From: Sinotaia quadrata
Taxonomy: Eukaryota; Mollusca; Gastropoda; Architaenioglossa; Viviparidae
Direction: 5' to 3'
NCBI GenBank assembly: GCA_028829895.1
Contig: CM054183.1
Span: forward strand, 73,457,571 to 73,521,570
Length of the DNA: 64,000 nucleotides
Notes under the pieces: generated by a model
The model's input: the letters and a program-made list of their open reading frames with translations, nothing else
Database searches by the model: none
Told to the model about the DNA's origin: nothing
Shown here: positions 23,650 to 34,473 of the stretch, piece after piece
Numbering within the stretch: the first letter of the stretch is position 1
Layout of the letters: each line of letters starts with the position of its first letter
Made by a program: the position numbers and the translations under genes

Positions 23650-23750
23650 TTTTTTATCTATGCAATGATTGATAAAAGAACACAATAACGTATGAAAGAA
23701 ATAACAGCTATTAGTATTAACTATTATGTGTCATAATGAAATTGTAGGTG
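23650..23750. repeat. Left arm of a large inverted repeat
   Basis: About 100 bp containing ATGCAATGATTGATAAAAG, CACAATAACGTATGAAAG and AATGAAATTGTAGGTGA. The reverse complement occurs at 24838-24953 with few differences; one is an extra AGTATT-type insertion in the right arm. The spacer is about 1.09 kb and holds the proposed PITP first exon. Confidence 0.9.
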
Positions 23751-24149
23751 ACAATACTGACAAGTTTTCACAGCTAGAGAAACTATCTAATTTATTATTT
23801 GATCTATTTTTTAACCAATGGATCACTTCGCTTGACATGCGCTTGATCTTTCCGGTTTTGACACCTGTAGGTGTGTCGGATTTTCTTAAGTTAGTCACAG
23901 CCAAACTAATCTTTTTTTCAGAACTAATAAACTAACCCTCTAGTCTAGTGAACTGATGAAAAGGTCAATGTCCATGAGCAAGACACTTCTTCCTGGATTT
24001 TGTAAAACAACTTATCTTTACAAAAATTATTGAAGATGTTTTCGACCGTATGCTAACTAATTTATTAACCAGTGGAACTTTAATGAACCTATTACCATAA
24101 TTTAAGAAACACCCATTATGTTGATCAGTTTTGCGTCACTACCGATCCA

Positions 24150-24295
24150 CTCTGGTTCAAAATGGCGGTTTCATACAGGCCTATCAAGTAAACTGTTTTA
24201 GATGATTAGTTTGACTCGCACCGGCTGTGACGTCAGGCGAATGTGTGCCCACCCCGTGCTAGAAGGTGGAGAACGAAAACCGTAGGCAAGGAAAC
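24150..24295 (+). promoter_or_regulatory. Probable PITP promoter with a CRE-type site
   Basis: Composition changes abruptly from AT-rich to a small CpG-bearing island. A full palindromic TGACGTCA (cAMP response element) lies at 24228-24235, 61 bp upstream of the proposed ATG. An AAAATGGCGG motif, of the YY1-like type often seen at housekeeping promoters, lies near 24160. No TATA box is evident. The role is inferred only from motif and position. Confidence 0.45.
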
Positions 24296-24318
24296 ATGCC
24301 AGGCCGTCTAGCAGAATT
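24296..24318 (+). CDS. PITPNA: PITP coding exon 1 (proposed start)
   Basis: ATG at 24296 opens MPGRLAE plus two bases, ending at a strong donor (gtaagtaac). The split codon completes as Phe with exon 2, giving E-F-R, which agrees with the (K/R)E(Y/F)R strand of the family. The upstream CpG-bearing promoter-like sequence supports a first exon here. The usual start is M-x-I-K-E, so residues 2-6 are unusual and an alternative first exon could exist. The exon lies in the spacer of the inverted repeat. Confidence 0.55.
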
Positions 24319-24837
24319 GTAAGTAACTTAGCGTTTGACATGTATAGAAGCTTTTAATAAGACTAATAATAAAATTTCAAATAATACGAAACGACACAAA
24401 AACTTTCGACATTTTTATAAATTTGAGTTTAATGACAGTTCTGTCAACAATGTCTTGAGTTGACAGTCATCGCGTTTCGCTTCATGCATGTGGCCGGTTT
24501 TGTTTTACAAGATGATAAGTTTTGATAGACATTCCAAAGACAGCTGATGAATATGTTGAATATTAAAATACAGTTAATTTCTTGGTGTAATTTCGAAGTA
24601 TGGTGTAGCGGAAGACTGTTTTAATTTTTACGATTGTAATTGTATTTTTACTGTTAGTGTTACTACAACTATTAGTTTCACTATCATCTTATAGAAATTT
24701 TGTCAAATAATACATGTACTATACAAATAATAATAAGAAACCCGGTACTCGGATTGCAGTTGTGAATAATATTTAGGCCTAATATTCATGTTTATTTTTT
24801 GGTAAAGATCTTTTGCATAATTCATAATCTCTATATT

Positions 24838-24953
24838 CACCTACAATTTCATTATGATTACACATAATACTAATAGTTAATACTAATAGCTGTTATTTCT
24901 TTCATACGTTATTGTGCTCTTTTATCAATCATTGCATACAATAGATAAAAAAA
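24838..24953. repeat. Right arm of the large inverted repeat
   Basis: Reverse complement of 23650-23750, from CACCTACAATTTCATTATGA through ATAACGTTATTG-type sequence to ATAGATAAAAAAA. Similarity stops at both ends of the arm. It could be the termini of an unclassified DNA element or a local inverted duplication. Confidence 0.9.
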
Positions 24954-25583
24954 CTGATAAAGTCAACTTATAGAAATTTTGAAGTGAAAATGATCCACAT
25001 TTACTTCTAATAGTGCTATCGATAATGGTAATTTTGATCCTACTAACAGTTGAAATTTCCTTAAATAGGACAATTTAGATAGATCATAGAGTAGTTGGAG
25101 CAACAGTTTTCTACTGCTTTTACAAGAAACATCAGGAACTAACACCAATTTTAATCAAATTTAAAGAAAAGCAGAATATTTATATAATTTTATATGGGAA
25201 AGAAGACACTCATTGAAATATTAAGCTGAATTGTGAACTTTTGAAATTTGTGCATTAAAATATATATAATAATACATATTATTATTATGTTATAACTTAT
25301 ATTGGTATTGTTTAAAATCCTAAAATTTGACTTCATTAACTTGTTTTATTTAAATTTAGTAAAACTTTTATAACTATTGTGCTTTATTATTATTACCACC
25401 ATTAAATTGATTATTAATAATTTATCAGTCACACCCTACTAATCTTAGTAAAATCTGTTTTGAAGAAACTACAGAACTTTATTAAATTAGTAATATCTTC
25501 TGAAGTAATATTTTATTTTAAACATAGCACTGATGTAGATCAGCTCACATAAAATGTCAAAAATGTCAAAGGTTAGTTTAGGC

Positions 25584-26335
25584 CAGGGGTCTCACACTTG
25601 CGGCCTGCGGGCCAATTGCGGCCCGCCAGATGATATTTTGTGGCCCCCACTTGATATTAAAGTTAAGTGATAGTGCAGCCCGCACGTTTTTCTCATGCAC
25701 CCTGGGAGTTTTATAGTTTTTGTCGCCTGTGGGCTACCATACCTCAGGGATCTGCCATTTCCCAGCATGTAAGGCACTCATGGATTCTGGTACACCATTC
25801 AGTGGTGAGAAGTATGTTGCAGGAAAGAATTTGATCACAGGTTTGCAGATTTCAAGAAACACAGAACCACCTTTCAAATATTTGCTGACCCTTTCTTCAA
25901 TGTGGAAGATGTCCCTCCTGTGCTTCAAATGGATCTAATTGACAAAAGTGTAATTCTGAACTCAAAGCCAAGTTCAGGGAGGTGAGTGGAAAAGCAGACA
26001 AGCTTGGACAGTTTTTGAGAGAATTGCCCCTTACCTTCCCTGAGCTTTCTAGGATGTTCAAGCGGACCAAGTGCCTTTTTGGGAGCACCTATCTGTGTGA
26101 ATAGCTCTTCTCCACCATGAACTTGAATAAGTCAAAATTCAAGGACAAACTTACTGATGAACATCTTCAGGCCATACTGAGGGTCACAGTGGCTTCCTCC
26201 CTGAAGCCAAATGTGTCTGAGCTGTGTAAGAGGAAGTGTTGCCAGGTCTCTGGCAGCAGGGAATAATGATGCGGCCCAGCTTCACCCAGATTCTACTTCC
26301 AGTGGCCCCCAGGCAAAATGAGTTTGAGACCCCTG
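25584..26335 (+). mobile_element. hAT element, GTF2IRD2/Charlie-like, non-autonomous
   Basis: Termini are CAGGGGTCTCACACTTGCGG and its near-inverse ending GAGACCCCTG. Both sides carry a perfect 8-bp duplication GTTTAGGC (25576-25583 and 26336-26343). Inside, frames read a C-terminal hAT transposase: LRELPPTFPEL-like sequence split as GQFLRELPLTFPELSRMFKR, then TKCLFGSTYLCEQLFSTMN, NKSKFKDKLTDEHLQAILR and VASSLKPNVSELC. That is the dimerisation region typical of GTF2IRD2-like transposases. At 752 bp only the ends and the C-terminal portion remain. It lies in PITP intron 1. Confidence 0.9.
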
Positions 26336-26469
26336 GTTTAGGCTATACAACTTAAGACAATAGTCAAATGTTGGGTTATAGAAATTAAGACAATACTTAA
26401 TATTTTTACATGTAAAATCTCAAAATGTATATTTAGAATTTTTCAAGGAGGCTACATTATAGCACAAAA

Positions 26470-26735
26470 GCAAATTTTTGCCAGTAAAGGAATAATATAT
26501 CCATATGCCAGTAAAAGAACACCATGCATAGAGTTTATAGTGAGGCTCCATTGTTCAGTAAAAGGCATGTTGCCAGCAAAGGAGTACCATGTGTATATTT
26601 GAAGTTCTCTACTTAGGGTTGTTTAATAAAAGGAATGTTACTAGTAAAAGAATACCATATGCATATTTAAGTTCTTTGAGGCTGCATTGTTTAGCAATAG
26701 GCATGTTGACAGTAAATGAACATCATTGATTTAAA
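26470..26735. repeat. Diverged tandem repeat, about 3 units of 80-90 bp
   Basis: Units carry (G/A)CCAGTAAAGGAATACCAT, a TATATTTGAAGTTCT-type middle and GAGGCTGCATTGTT(T/C)AG(T/C)AA(A/T)AGGCATGTTG. Units differ by many substitutions, so the array is old. Confidence 0.7.
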
Positions 26736-27009
26736 AATGTTTGTTGCTATGTTTATATATATATATGGCTCATTCTCTGGGCAAGTGTACCATTTTGTGA
26801 CATGAAATGCAGAAAATAAAATGGATTAAATCTAATTATTTTACATGTTAAAGTCTACTACAAAGCCTAATGCTTTATAAAATGTAAGAAAAGATAAAAA
26901 ATTATAAAATTGTTGATGTTATAGGAGTTTGAAATAAATAGCCTATAAAGCTTGTATGATTCTGTTGAAAACTTAGAAAGTAAGGCTGAGACATTTTACC
27001 AGGGGAAAA

Positions 27010-28160
27010 AGCAGTATAATTATCTCATAACAAATATATTTTCTTTATTAACCTAAATTTTTAACTGAATCTGGATATATTTTTGTTTAAAAGGGGGTAT
27101 AAAATTATAACTATGTCACATGGAAATCATATTAACAAAATTATCAGTCATCATAAAAAGAAGCTCTATTTTTCTCAACTAAACATAACATGAGCTAAAT
27201 TATTATGCTTTGAAGATAATATTAAGTAATAAACAAAGTATCTATTTAAATATATAATAAGCCTAATTGCAATGTTATATTCTTGAATGTAATTACGCAT
27301 TTTTCTACCCTTAATAGCTCAGTTTTTAAACATACATACAGCTATGTGAAACTTTAAATTCAAAAGAAACCAACTTACCAAGTGGATATGTACATAAATA
27401 TGTAAGCCATTTATGATGTTAATCAATTTAATCAAAATATATCGAGATTATCATAAATCTAAGCTGTTTGAAAATATTGATGATTCCAAAATTTGTTTCG
27501 CTTTTACTATTGTAACAATGTGCTCTTAATGGAAATGAAAGTTATTTTTCTTATTTGGTACTTAAACTCATCACACCAAGACAAAATGGCCTGAGAGCTA
27601 TCTTTCCGGAATATGGCACATTTGAAAAATGTAAGAAGTAGTTCGCATTTTGTCATTTTATTTTTATAAATTTATGAAGTTCTTTTTAACATATTAAAGA
27701 GGAAATGAAGTCAAATGAATTTTCCTATACTGAATATTTCTGAACATCATGAATAACTTTGAAAAAAAAAAGTCTTTTAAAAATATTATTTCTTCACAAA
27801 ATTGACTGACCGTTTTCATATAAGAGGAATATTGAATGTTGCTTCAATGTGTTATCATTTCTTAGAAAACCTTGATGGTAAGTTTGTTGGGTTATTTATA
27901 TATAACAATGAAAATTAAAGAAAATGGCTATATGTATATATGTCACAAAAAGAGGTGCCATTTTTCAGTTCAGAATGAATTTGTATTATAAACAATTACA
28001 AAATAAATAAACACATTTTTGCAACTACCTTATATTTCTCACATCAATTCTAAACAAGTAATATTTCACTGCTTTGTTTTTAAGAAAATACATTTCACAT
28101 TCTCACCCTTTTTGTACACTTACCAAGAGAATGAGCCATATGTCACTGTACACACATTTA
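27010..28160. repeat. Dispersed repeat C, copy 1
   Basis: Collinear with 46270-47560 in the same orientation over more than 1.1 kb, by eye about 80% identical. Shared blocks include ATATTTTCTTTATTAACCTA, AATCAAAATATATCGAGATT and CACAAAAAGAG(G/A)TGCCATTTTTCA. No coding potential, terminal repeats or target duplication were seen. It sits in PITP intron 1. Confidence 0.85.
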
Positions 28161-29481
28161 TACATATGATGGCAATAAGAAGGCAGTGGCTGAATCATGT
28201 GGAATATTGAGATAATTCATATATTGATATAATTATGTGCCTTTTCATTCATAGGTAATACTGACAGCACAGATGTTTGCTAAACTTCTTAGCAATTCTT
28301 TCTGAAAATAAACTTCTCTAATAATATATAGATCATTAGATGAATCAGAATTTAAAAACAAAATAATTTAACATCACATTATGATTAAGTCACTTAAATG
28401 TATTAGGGTTTTCCATTAATTTCCTTAATAATAGTAAAATGTTTAGAAGAATTCAAGCTTTAAAATGATTTACTCTTGATTAGATCAGTTTAGCACTAGC
28501 TGTTCAAAAGGAACATACATTTTTATTTGAATTTATAAAATTCTAATTGACAGACTCCAACAACTTCTAAATGTGTTGAAATTATTCTGGAAGCCAATAC
28601 AGTTGTTTCCTTTTTGTTTGAACTTGCAAAGAAACCCCAACCCAACCCTAAAGTATTGTATAATGTTTGCATACCTGCATACACATCCAGAATTTCTCAT
28701 AATTTTTCTTTCAGTAATATTTTTAATTTGACCTTTTGTCACTTCTTCTTGAGTGCATTTTGCTGTATTTAAATGTGCAAGCTATATCTTCACATTTTTC
28801 TATGATAATTTATAGTGCTGCTTTTTGTGAAAATATTTTTTAATATTAAAATGAAGACTCTTTCAATACATAATGTGCATAGTACTTAGTAAGGAAGTCA
28901 GCAGTTTTGAAATTTAGATTTTGGTGCAGCAGAGTAATATATAGCATGTAGATTTATTATTTTATCTAGTGTAAAGGTAGTATACATTCTTTCTCAACCA
29001 TTGTATAATTTTATGTGCACAAACAAAATCATATTCCAATAGTACTTTAAAATAAATATACTTTTTATTTTTGTTTATAATTATCTACATATATTCACTG
29101 GGTTTTTTTTTTCATTTTTGTTGTCAGCTCATTAAATTATTAGAGTTTTATTTTTTAATTCATTTTTAAAGAATATTGTTGAATTAAATTTTAATTTTAT
29201 CATTCAGTGTTTAAATATTCTTTAGAATTTACAGTGAAGTAGCAGTAACAATATATTTTACTTGTTTCTTTAATTTTCAATCAATATTTAAATAATCATC
29301 AGACTTAGACAAATAGTTGCATTTTGTTTTCTTTTTTAATTTTACCTATACAGATTTATAGTATTTAATTAGCTTTTATGTATCTTTTGTGTATCTTTTG
29401 TTTGTTTAATAGGCTGATATGTTTAAATTTATTAAAATTAGATTACAGTTTGAATGCAGCAGCTTTTCTGTTTTATTGCAG
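28161..29481. other. PITP intron 1, right part
   Basis: Very AT-rich intron with nothing recognised. It ends in the exon 2 acceptor ttttattgcag. Confidence 0.7.
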
Positions 29482-29512
29482 CCGCATTGTTATGCCTGTG
29501 AGCGTGGAGGAG
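29482..29512 (+). CDS. PITPNA: PITP coding exon 2 (31-bp microexon)
   Basis: Between acceptor ttttattgcag and donor gtatgg, these 31 bases complete a Phe codon and read RIVMPVSVEE, the family's second strand segment (typically RV-x-LP-x-(T/S)V-E-E). It joins in phase 0 to exon 3, which begins YHVAQLW. The match to the family on both sides makes it firm despite its size. Confidence 0.92.
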
Positions 29513-31193
29513 GTATGGCAATTTCATATACATTAAAACACTTGAAGATAAATTTGAGTTACAATTGCTCTATATTTTACTATTGGTTAACTGCACAAAC
29601 CTTTTTGGGGGTGGAGTAGGGGCTTTAATATTTAGTGCCCCCCCAAATTTATGCTGATATTGATGTCCTATATAGTATAACTGTAATTATTTTTATCCCC
29701 CTTCCATACTGAATTTTTAAAACTGTTCATGGTTCACAATTTTTTAAAAAGAATTTTTAGTGCAGTATGCAGCTGTTTGCTTAAAATCAGAACGGAATAA
29801 TACTGCATATATAACTGAACAAATTAATATTATTTAAAATTGACATTTATCTCTCACATTTATCACACCATACTTATATAGGACAGTTGTTTTATGTAAT
29901 TTGCTGTGATAGTTGTTTAATCAGGGTTCATAGCAACTTTTAAAAGTCCTTGAAAAATTAGAACCGTCTTCAAAAATACTTGAATTTTATTTTATCCTTG
30001 AAAAGCATTTGAATTTGCCATTAAACCCTTGAATTAGATTATAAATTCTTGGTTTTTAAAGGAATATCCCACCTCTTTTTCTTCTCCAGTTTGCATAAAC
30101 TTGTTTATTTTAAATACAGTGCTGTGGAAACATTTGCAAATCATATTGCTTCCATATGGTTTTCAGTGCTTCAGCATTTGTCTTCGGTTGTTTCCAATAT
30201 GTCGTTCAAAAACCTGAGATAGGATATCGCAAATTCTAACTTGGAGCACTAAAAATGTTGGGAAACTGTATAACTAATTAAAAGTAATTTACAACAGATT
30301 TTTTTTCTGATCTGGAATATGACTATTTCTCAAGAATTATAGATATTTTGAATCATCTTGTTGGATCAATTCAATAGGATTTTTTTCTTGTGTAGTTTTA
30401 TTTTTTTAAAAGTTTTTTGTTGGGGGTGATTTGTGTACAACTACAACAAATTATATGGTAGTTGATCAACTCATAAAGAAATTATTTGCATTTTACTAAC
30501 CAAATAAAGAATTAGGAGAATTTATAAAAGCAAGTAACTGGAGAAATAGATAGCCATTTGGTAAGGAATCAACACATGGTCAAGATAATGGCATTTTTGG
30601 ATCTTGTGAATTTATCAGAAAATATAAAGCATGTTATGATCTCCGAAGATCATGTAACATCAACAGTGGATTTCAAGTTTTTAAACCATTGTAGCCTTCA
30701 GATTCGATCTCCTTTAATACAAGCTAGAATAATGTTTTATTATTTCTAATCATGATGAATATTTGTTTGAGGTACTTTGTGAACTGAAACGTTGAAAAAT
30801 AAAGTAAAAAATGGGAAATACCATAGACATGTTTTAGTATTTTGGGATTTAAATATGTTTTTTTAGATAAAAGCTTTTGAGCGGATTGTTTTGCTGCATT
30901 ATAGAATATTGGAATATATTCAGTGAACATTTTAAAAATTGTAAATGAACCTAAAATAAATAAGAGTTGTGTTTGTCATTTACTGATTCACTGTTCTTCT
31001 AAATTATGTTTTAGTGCACATATTTGGTGGCCCTTTGTGTATCATAATACTCAGCTCTTAAAAAGTTTTTGAAAAGACTCTGGAAATGTTTTTCTAAATT
31101 GCCTATGAATTTTGTTATTGTTAATGCAAGACATCTTTTTATGTGTTGAATGGATTATACTTTATAGGATAATAGTGGTGTTTGTTTGTGTAG
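29513..31193. other. PITP intron 2
   Basis: AT-rich intron. A segment around 29922-30060 has repeated CTTGAAAA / CTTGAATTT motifs after CAGGGTTCATA, which resembles the ends of a widespread hAT family, but no matching second end or target duplication was found. Confidence 0.5.
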
Positions 31194-31387
31194 TATCATG
31201 TAGCTCAACTATGGTCAGTAGCTGAAGCAAGTAAGAATGAGACTGGTGGAGGAGAAGGGCTGGAGGTTCTTATTAATGAGCCATTTTCACCAGAAAAACC
31301 TGATCTCATGCCCAAAGAGCCTCTTATTGCTGGTGGTAACAGCTATACAAAAGGCCAGTACACCAAAAAAATATATCACCTTCAGAG
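31194..31387 (+). CDS. PITPNA: PITP coding exon 3 (lipid-binding loop)
   Basis: Reads [20 protein letters not shown] and on through [11 protein letters not shown], then an enlarged loop (residues 50-71, Pro/Lys-rich, ending AGGNSYTKG), then [10 protein letters not shown]. The KNETGGGEG motif and the Thr and Lys of QYTKK, which bind the inositol head group, are intact. Acceptor tttgtttgtgtag, donor gtatgt. The loop is clearly longer than in vertebrate PITPs and somewhat longer than in the fly protein as I remember it. Confidence 0.96.
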
Positions 31388-33299
31388 GTATGTACTTGTA
31401 ATTAATAAAATAAATAATAAAAGTAATTTCAGTATTGAACTATTTTCCATAGCTTTCCCCCCCCAATTAGCAAATCCAAATTATAATACTGTCTTGTGAT
31501 TAAAATGAAATGATTTTTGAGTACTTGCTAGTACCAGGTAGTCCCACCGTCATTGTTTTGCAGGAATAAGTAAGATTTTCTTAACAGCACTTGAGGCTTT
31601 AAACTGTAAATATTTGTGTAAAAATGAAGTTTGTTTCTGTATTGAACTGTTTGTTGTTTTGTATTTAATGTGACTTAAATCATGTTCGAAAGAAAAATAA
31701 TTATATTTCATAAGTGTTGGATGTGTTTTCCTAATAATGGGACCTTGCAGTCACATCATAGAATCGAAAAATTTACTTTAGTCTGAATTTTTTTTGGTGC
31801 ATAACTGCATATGATTTTTAAAAAAATAATAACAGAAATAAAGATTTGATCATAAACTTTCTCTTGATGCCACTTTTAATATCAGAACTTTAAAACTCAG
31901 GCTTTGGGAATCACTTCACAAATCGCTTACTTTGAAATTGTTGTTGTGACTGCATTTGAATGAATATTTTCTTACTGAAAGTTGTGCAGACGAGAGCATT
32001 AATTTATCTACAAAACTGTTATTTAAAACTGCATATAGCTTAGATGTGGTTTTGCATCTTGCATTTCTGTTTTGATTAACTGAACAGAATCAACTGCAAA
32101 TTCTAGTAATAGTCGCATCATCTTTATTGGAAAATTTAGAGCTGCCACAAAGTTTGAAACTGATTAATCTTGATGCTTGTCACTCTTATATAATGTATAT
32201 TACTTTCAGTAAGTATTGCTTTTGATCTGGTTATAATTTTATTTGTAATTATAAGTTAATTTTAGGAGCTATTCAATTGCATGATTGTTTGATCCTCAGT
32301 TTTTTTCATTTCCAATTATTTATTTATGATGATCCTTCTCTATTTCAAACCATTTTAAAACTATATTTGAAGACTTTGGTGAAAATAATACTTGAAATTA
32401 TTTTAATAGTTGTATTTATTTATACTTATACTTTTGGACTTTTATTATTTGATTAACAATTTATCTTTCTCTAAAGCTAAACTTTACTGAAATCATGAAT
32501 GTTATTTGTTTTTGTATTTTTAATGTGTAATTTTCTATCGGTTGTTATTAAAAAGTGAACTAGTAAACAACAAATATTTGCTTTCAACAAACTGACAGTC
32601 AAGCTGAAGTCTAAAACATTTTATTTACAGTAAAAAGAAATCTTGTGCACACATTTCATTTAGTAATAAAACTTAAACCAGAGATTATATTTGCAGGATC
32701 TTGGCTTCTAAGAAAAAAATTAGCTATAATAATTATAAACTTAATATTAATTAGTATCTGTTTAATGCATGCATATAATTAGTCTAGGTAAATGGGATTT
32801 ACTGCTGTACTCTTAAAAAATAAAAGAAAATTAATTGCTAATAGTAAATTAATAACTAAATACATATAATACTGTTATCAAAACTTTATTTTTTGGTTTA
32901 TCGATGATTGATTTTTGCTTATACTTTTTAACCACTATACTTTTTACTTCTTTCTGGCAGTTCTTAAGAAGTTAAACGATTTCCCTATTCAAAAGTATTT
33001 TTCTTTTTTGCTAATTTAGTTGCATAGTGTTTTAATTTGATTAACATCAAATTATTATTTTATATATATATATATATATAATTTTATTTTAGTAATTAGC
33101 AGTGTGTGCAAACTTATATCAGCCAATACTTTTATGTAAATACTTTTTTTTGTGCTCTGAATCAGATGTGAAAAATTGGTTAGGACTATCTAATAGTACT
33201 GTAAAAAATCTGTTGTCTTTATTTGACCAGATTTCAGAGGTCTTAGAGTAAAATTAACATATCTTTATTCTTGATGTTATACTTTCATTAAGAAAGTTT

Positions 33300-33840
33300 T
33301 CTATCACAATTCTCCAGACAACAATATGGACCTCAGCAACAGTAAAAACAAACCACCATTACTTGAATCGATGGTGGTTACCAACAAATCAGCAAAATGG
33401 ATGCCAATGCCAGTAGAAAGTAAATAAATTAAAAGATATACAGTATTTAGGAAGGAAAAATGGCTGGAGACAATTGCAGTCAGATGTAAGTACTGCAGGA
33501 GTCTCAAACTCAGCTGGAAATCATTCACAGCTCTGCTATTGTCTGAAATGGTGGGGGTAGGGAAATTGAACAGTATGGTCTGGCATCACCAGCACTTCTC
33601 ATTGCAAATCCAACTGCACTACACCAGATTGCCAGCCCTTTTCACAGTTAGTAAGAAGAGGAAGTCTCCACAGGTGCCATCCAAGACCAAGAACATCTAA
33701 TGATGAAAAGTCTAATGTGGCTCCTATGAGGAAAGAAGTCAGTGGGGGAAAAAAACAAATCACTGGATGCGCCATCATTCTGATTAAGTCTAATGTAATG
33801 GGCTGTGAATGTTCTCACATTTTGGCTCACTTTGATGTGA
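33300..33840 (+). repeat. Repeat-derived protein-like stretch related to 59030-59225
   Basis: The + strand at about 33650-33760 reads a Ser/Arg/Lys-rich piece with SNDEKSNVAP that parallels SNDKKSTVAS at 59100-59150. The upstream AGAGGAAGTC motif is shared as well. Similarity covers roughly 100-150 bp and suggests two fragments of one retroelement-type coding sequence. The family is not identified. Confidence 0.5.
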
Positions 33841-34473
33841 TGGGTGTGACACTAAATATTCCCACATTTTGATTCAGTCTGTTTTGAAGAGATGTGACAT
33901 TGACTGCTCTTGTATCCTGATTCAGTTTTGTGTGAATGCTCACACATTTAGTCTTAAGTTAAGGGTTTGAATTCCCACATACGGATTCAATCTTATATGA
34001 TGAAATAATTTTATGACACTGAATGCTTTTACATATTAGTGTTAAAATGCTTAAGTTTAGGAATACTTTTCAAATTAAACCAGAAATATGAGAACCCTTG
34101 ACCTCTCTATAAATATTATATTTCATTAGTAACTGTTGAAATTACAATAAGACAAAACATATATAAAATTTACTGTTTGGTCATGTTAAATTGAAAAGAA
34201 TCTTGCTCTAATTGGGATTATTTGGGTTATTATTATAAAGAGACTATGGTTGCCTTATTGCTGCTAAAAATCATTTGTGGTGATGAACAATAAAAGATAT
34301 ACCAAAAATAAAAATTAATGAGAAGACTTTATTTAATATTTAAATGATTATTTGATGTATATTTATTTATATTTATGTTTTAAAATACATTTCTTATATA
34401 TAACTTTTTTAGTTTTTATTGTGTGTTATTTAATGTCTTAGTTTTTTCCTAAAATTAATTTAATAATTTATTA

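Noticed and set aside
29922..30060. CTTGAAAA/CTTGAATTT-rich stretch resembling ends of a hAT family
   Set aside because: Only one end-like sequence (CAGGGTTCATA) is visible and no target duplication was found.
33850..34020. Loose repeats of CACATTTTGATTCAGT-like sequence
   Set aside because: Units are too irregular in length and content to call a tandem array with confidence.
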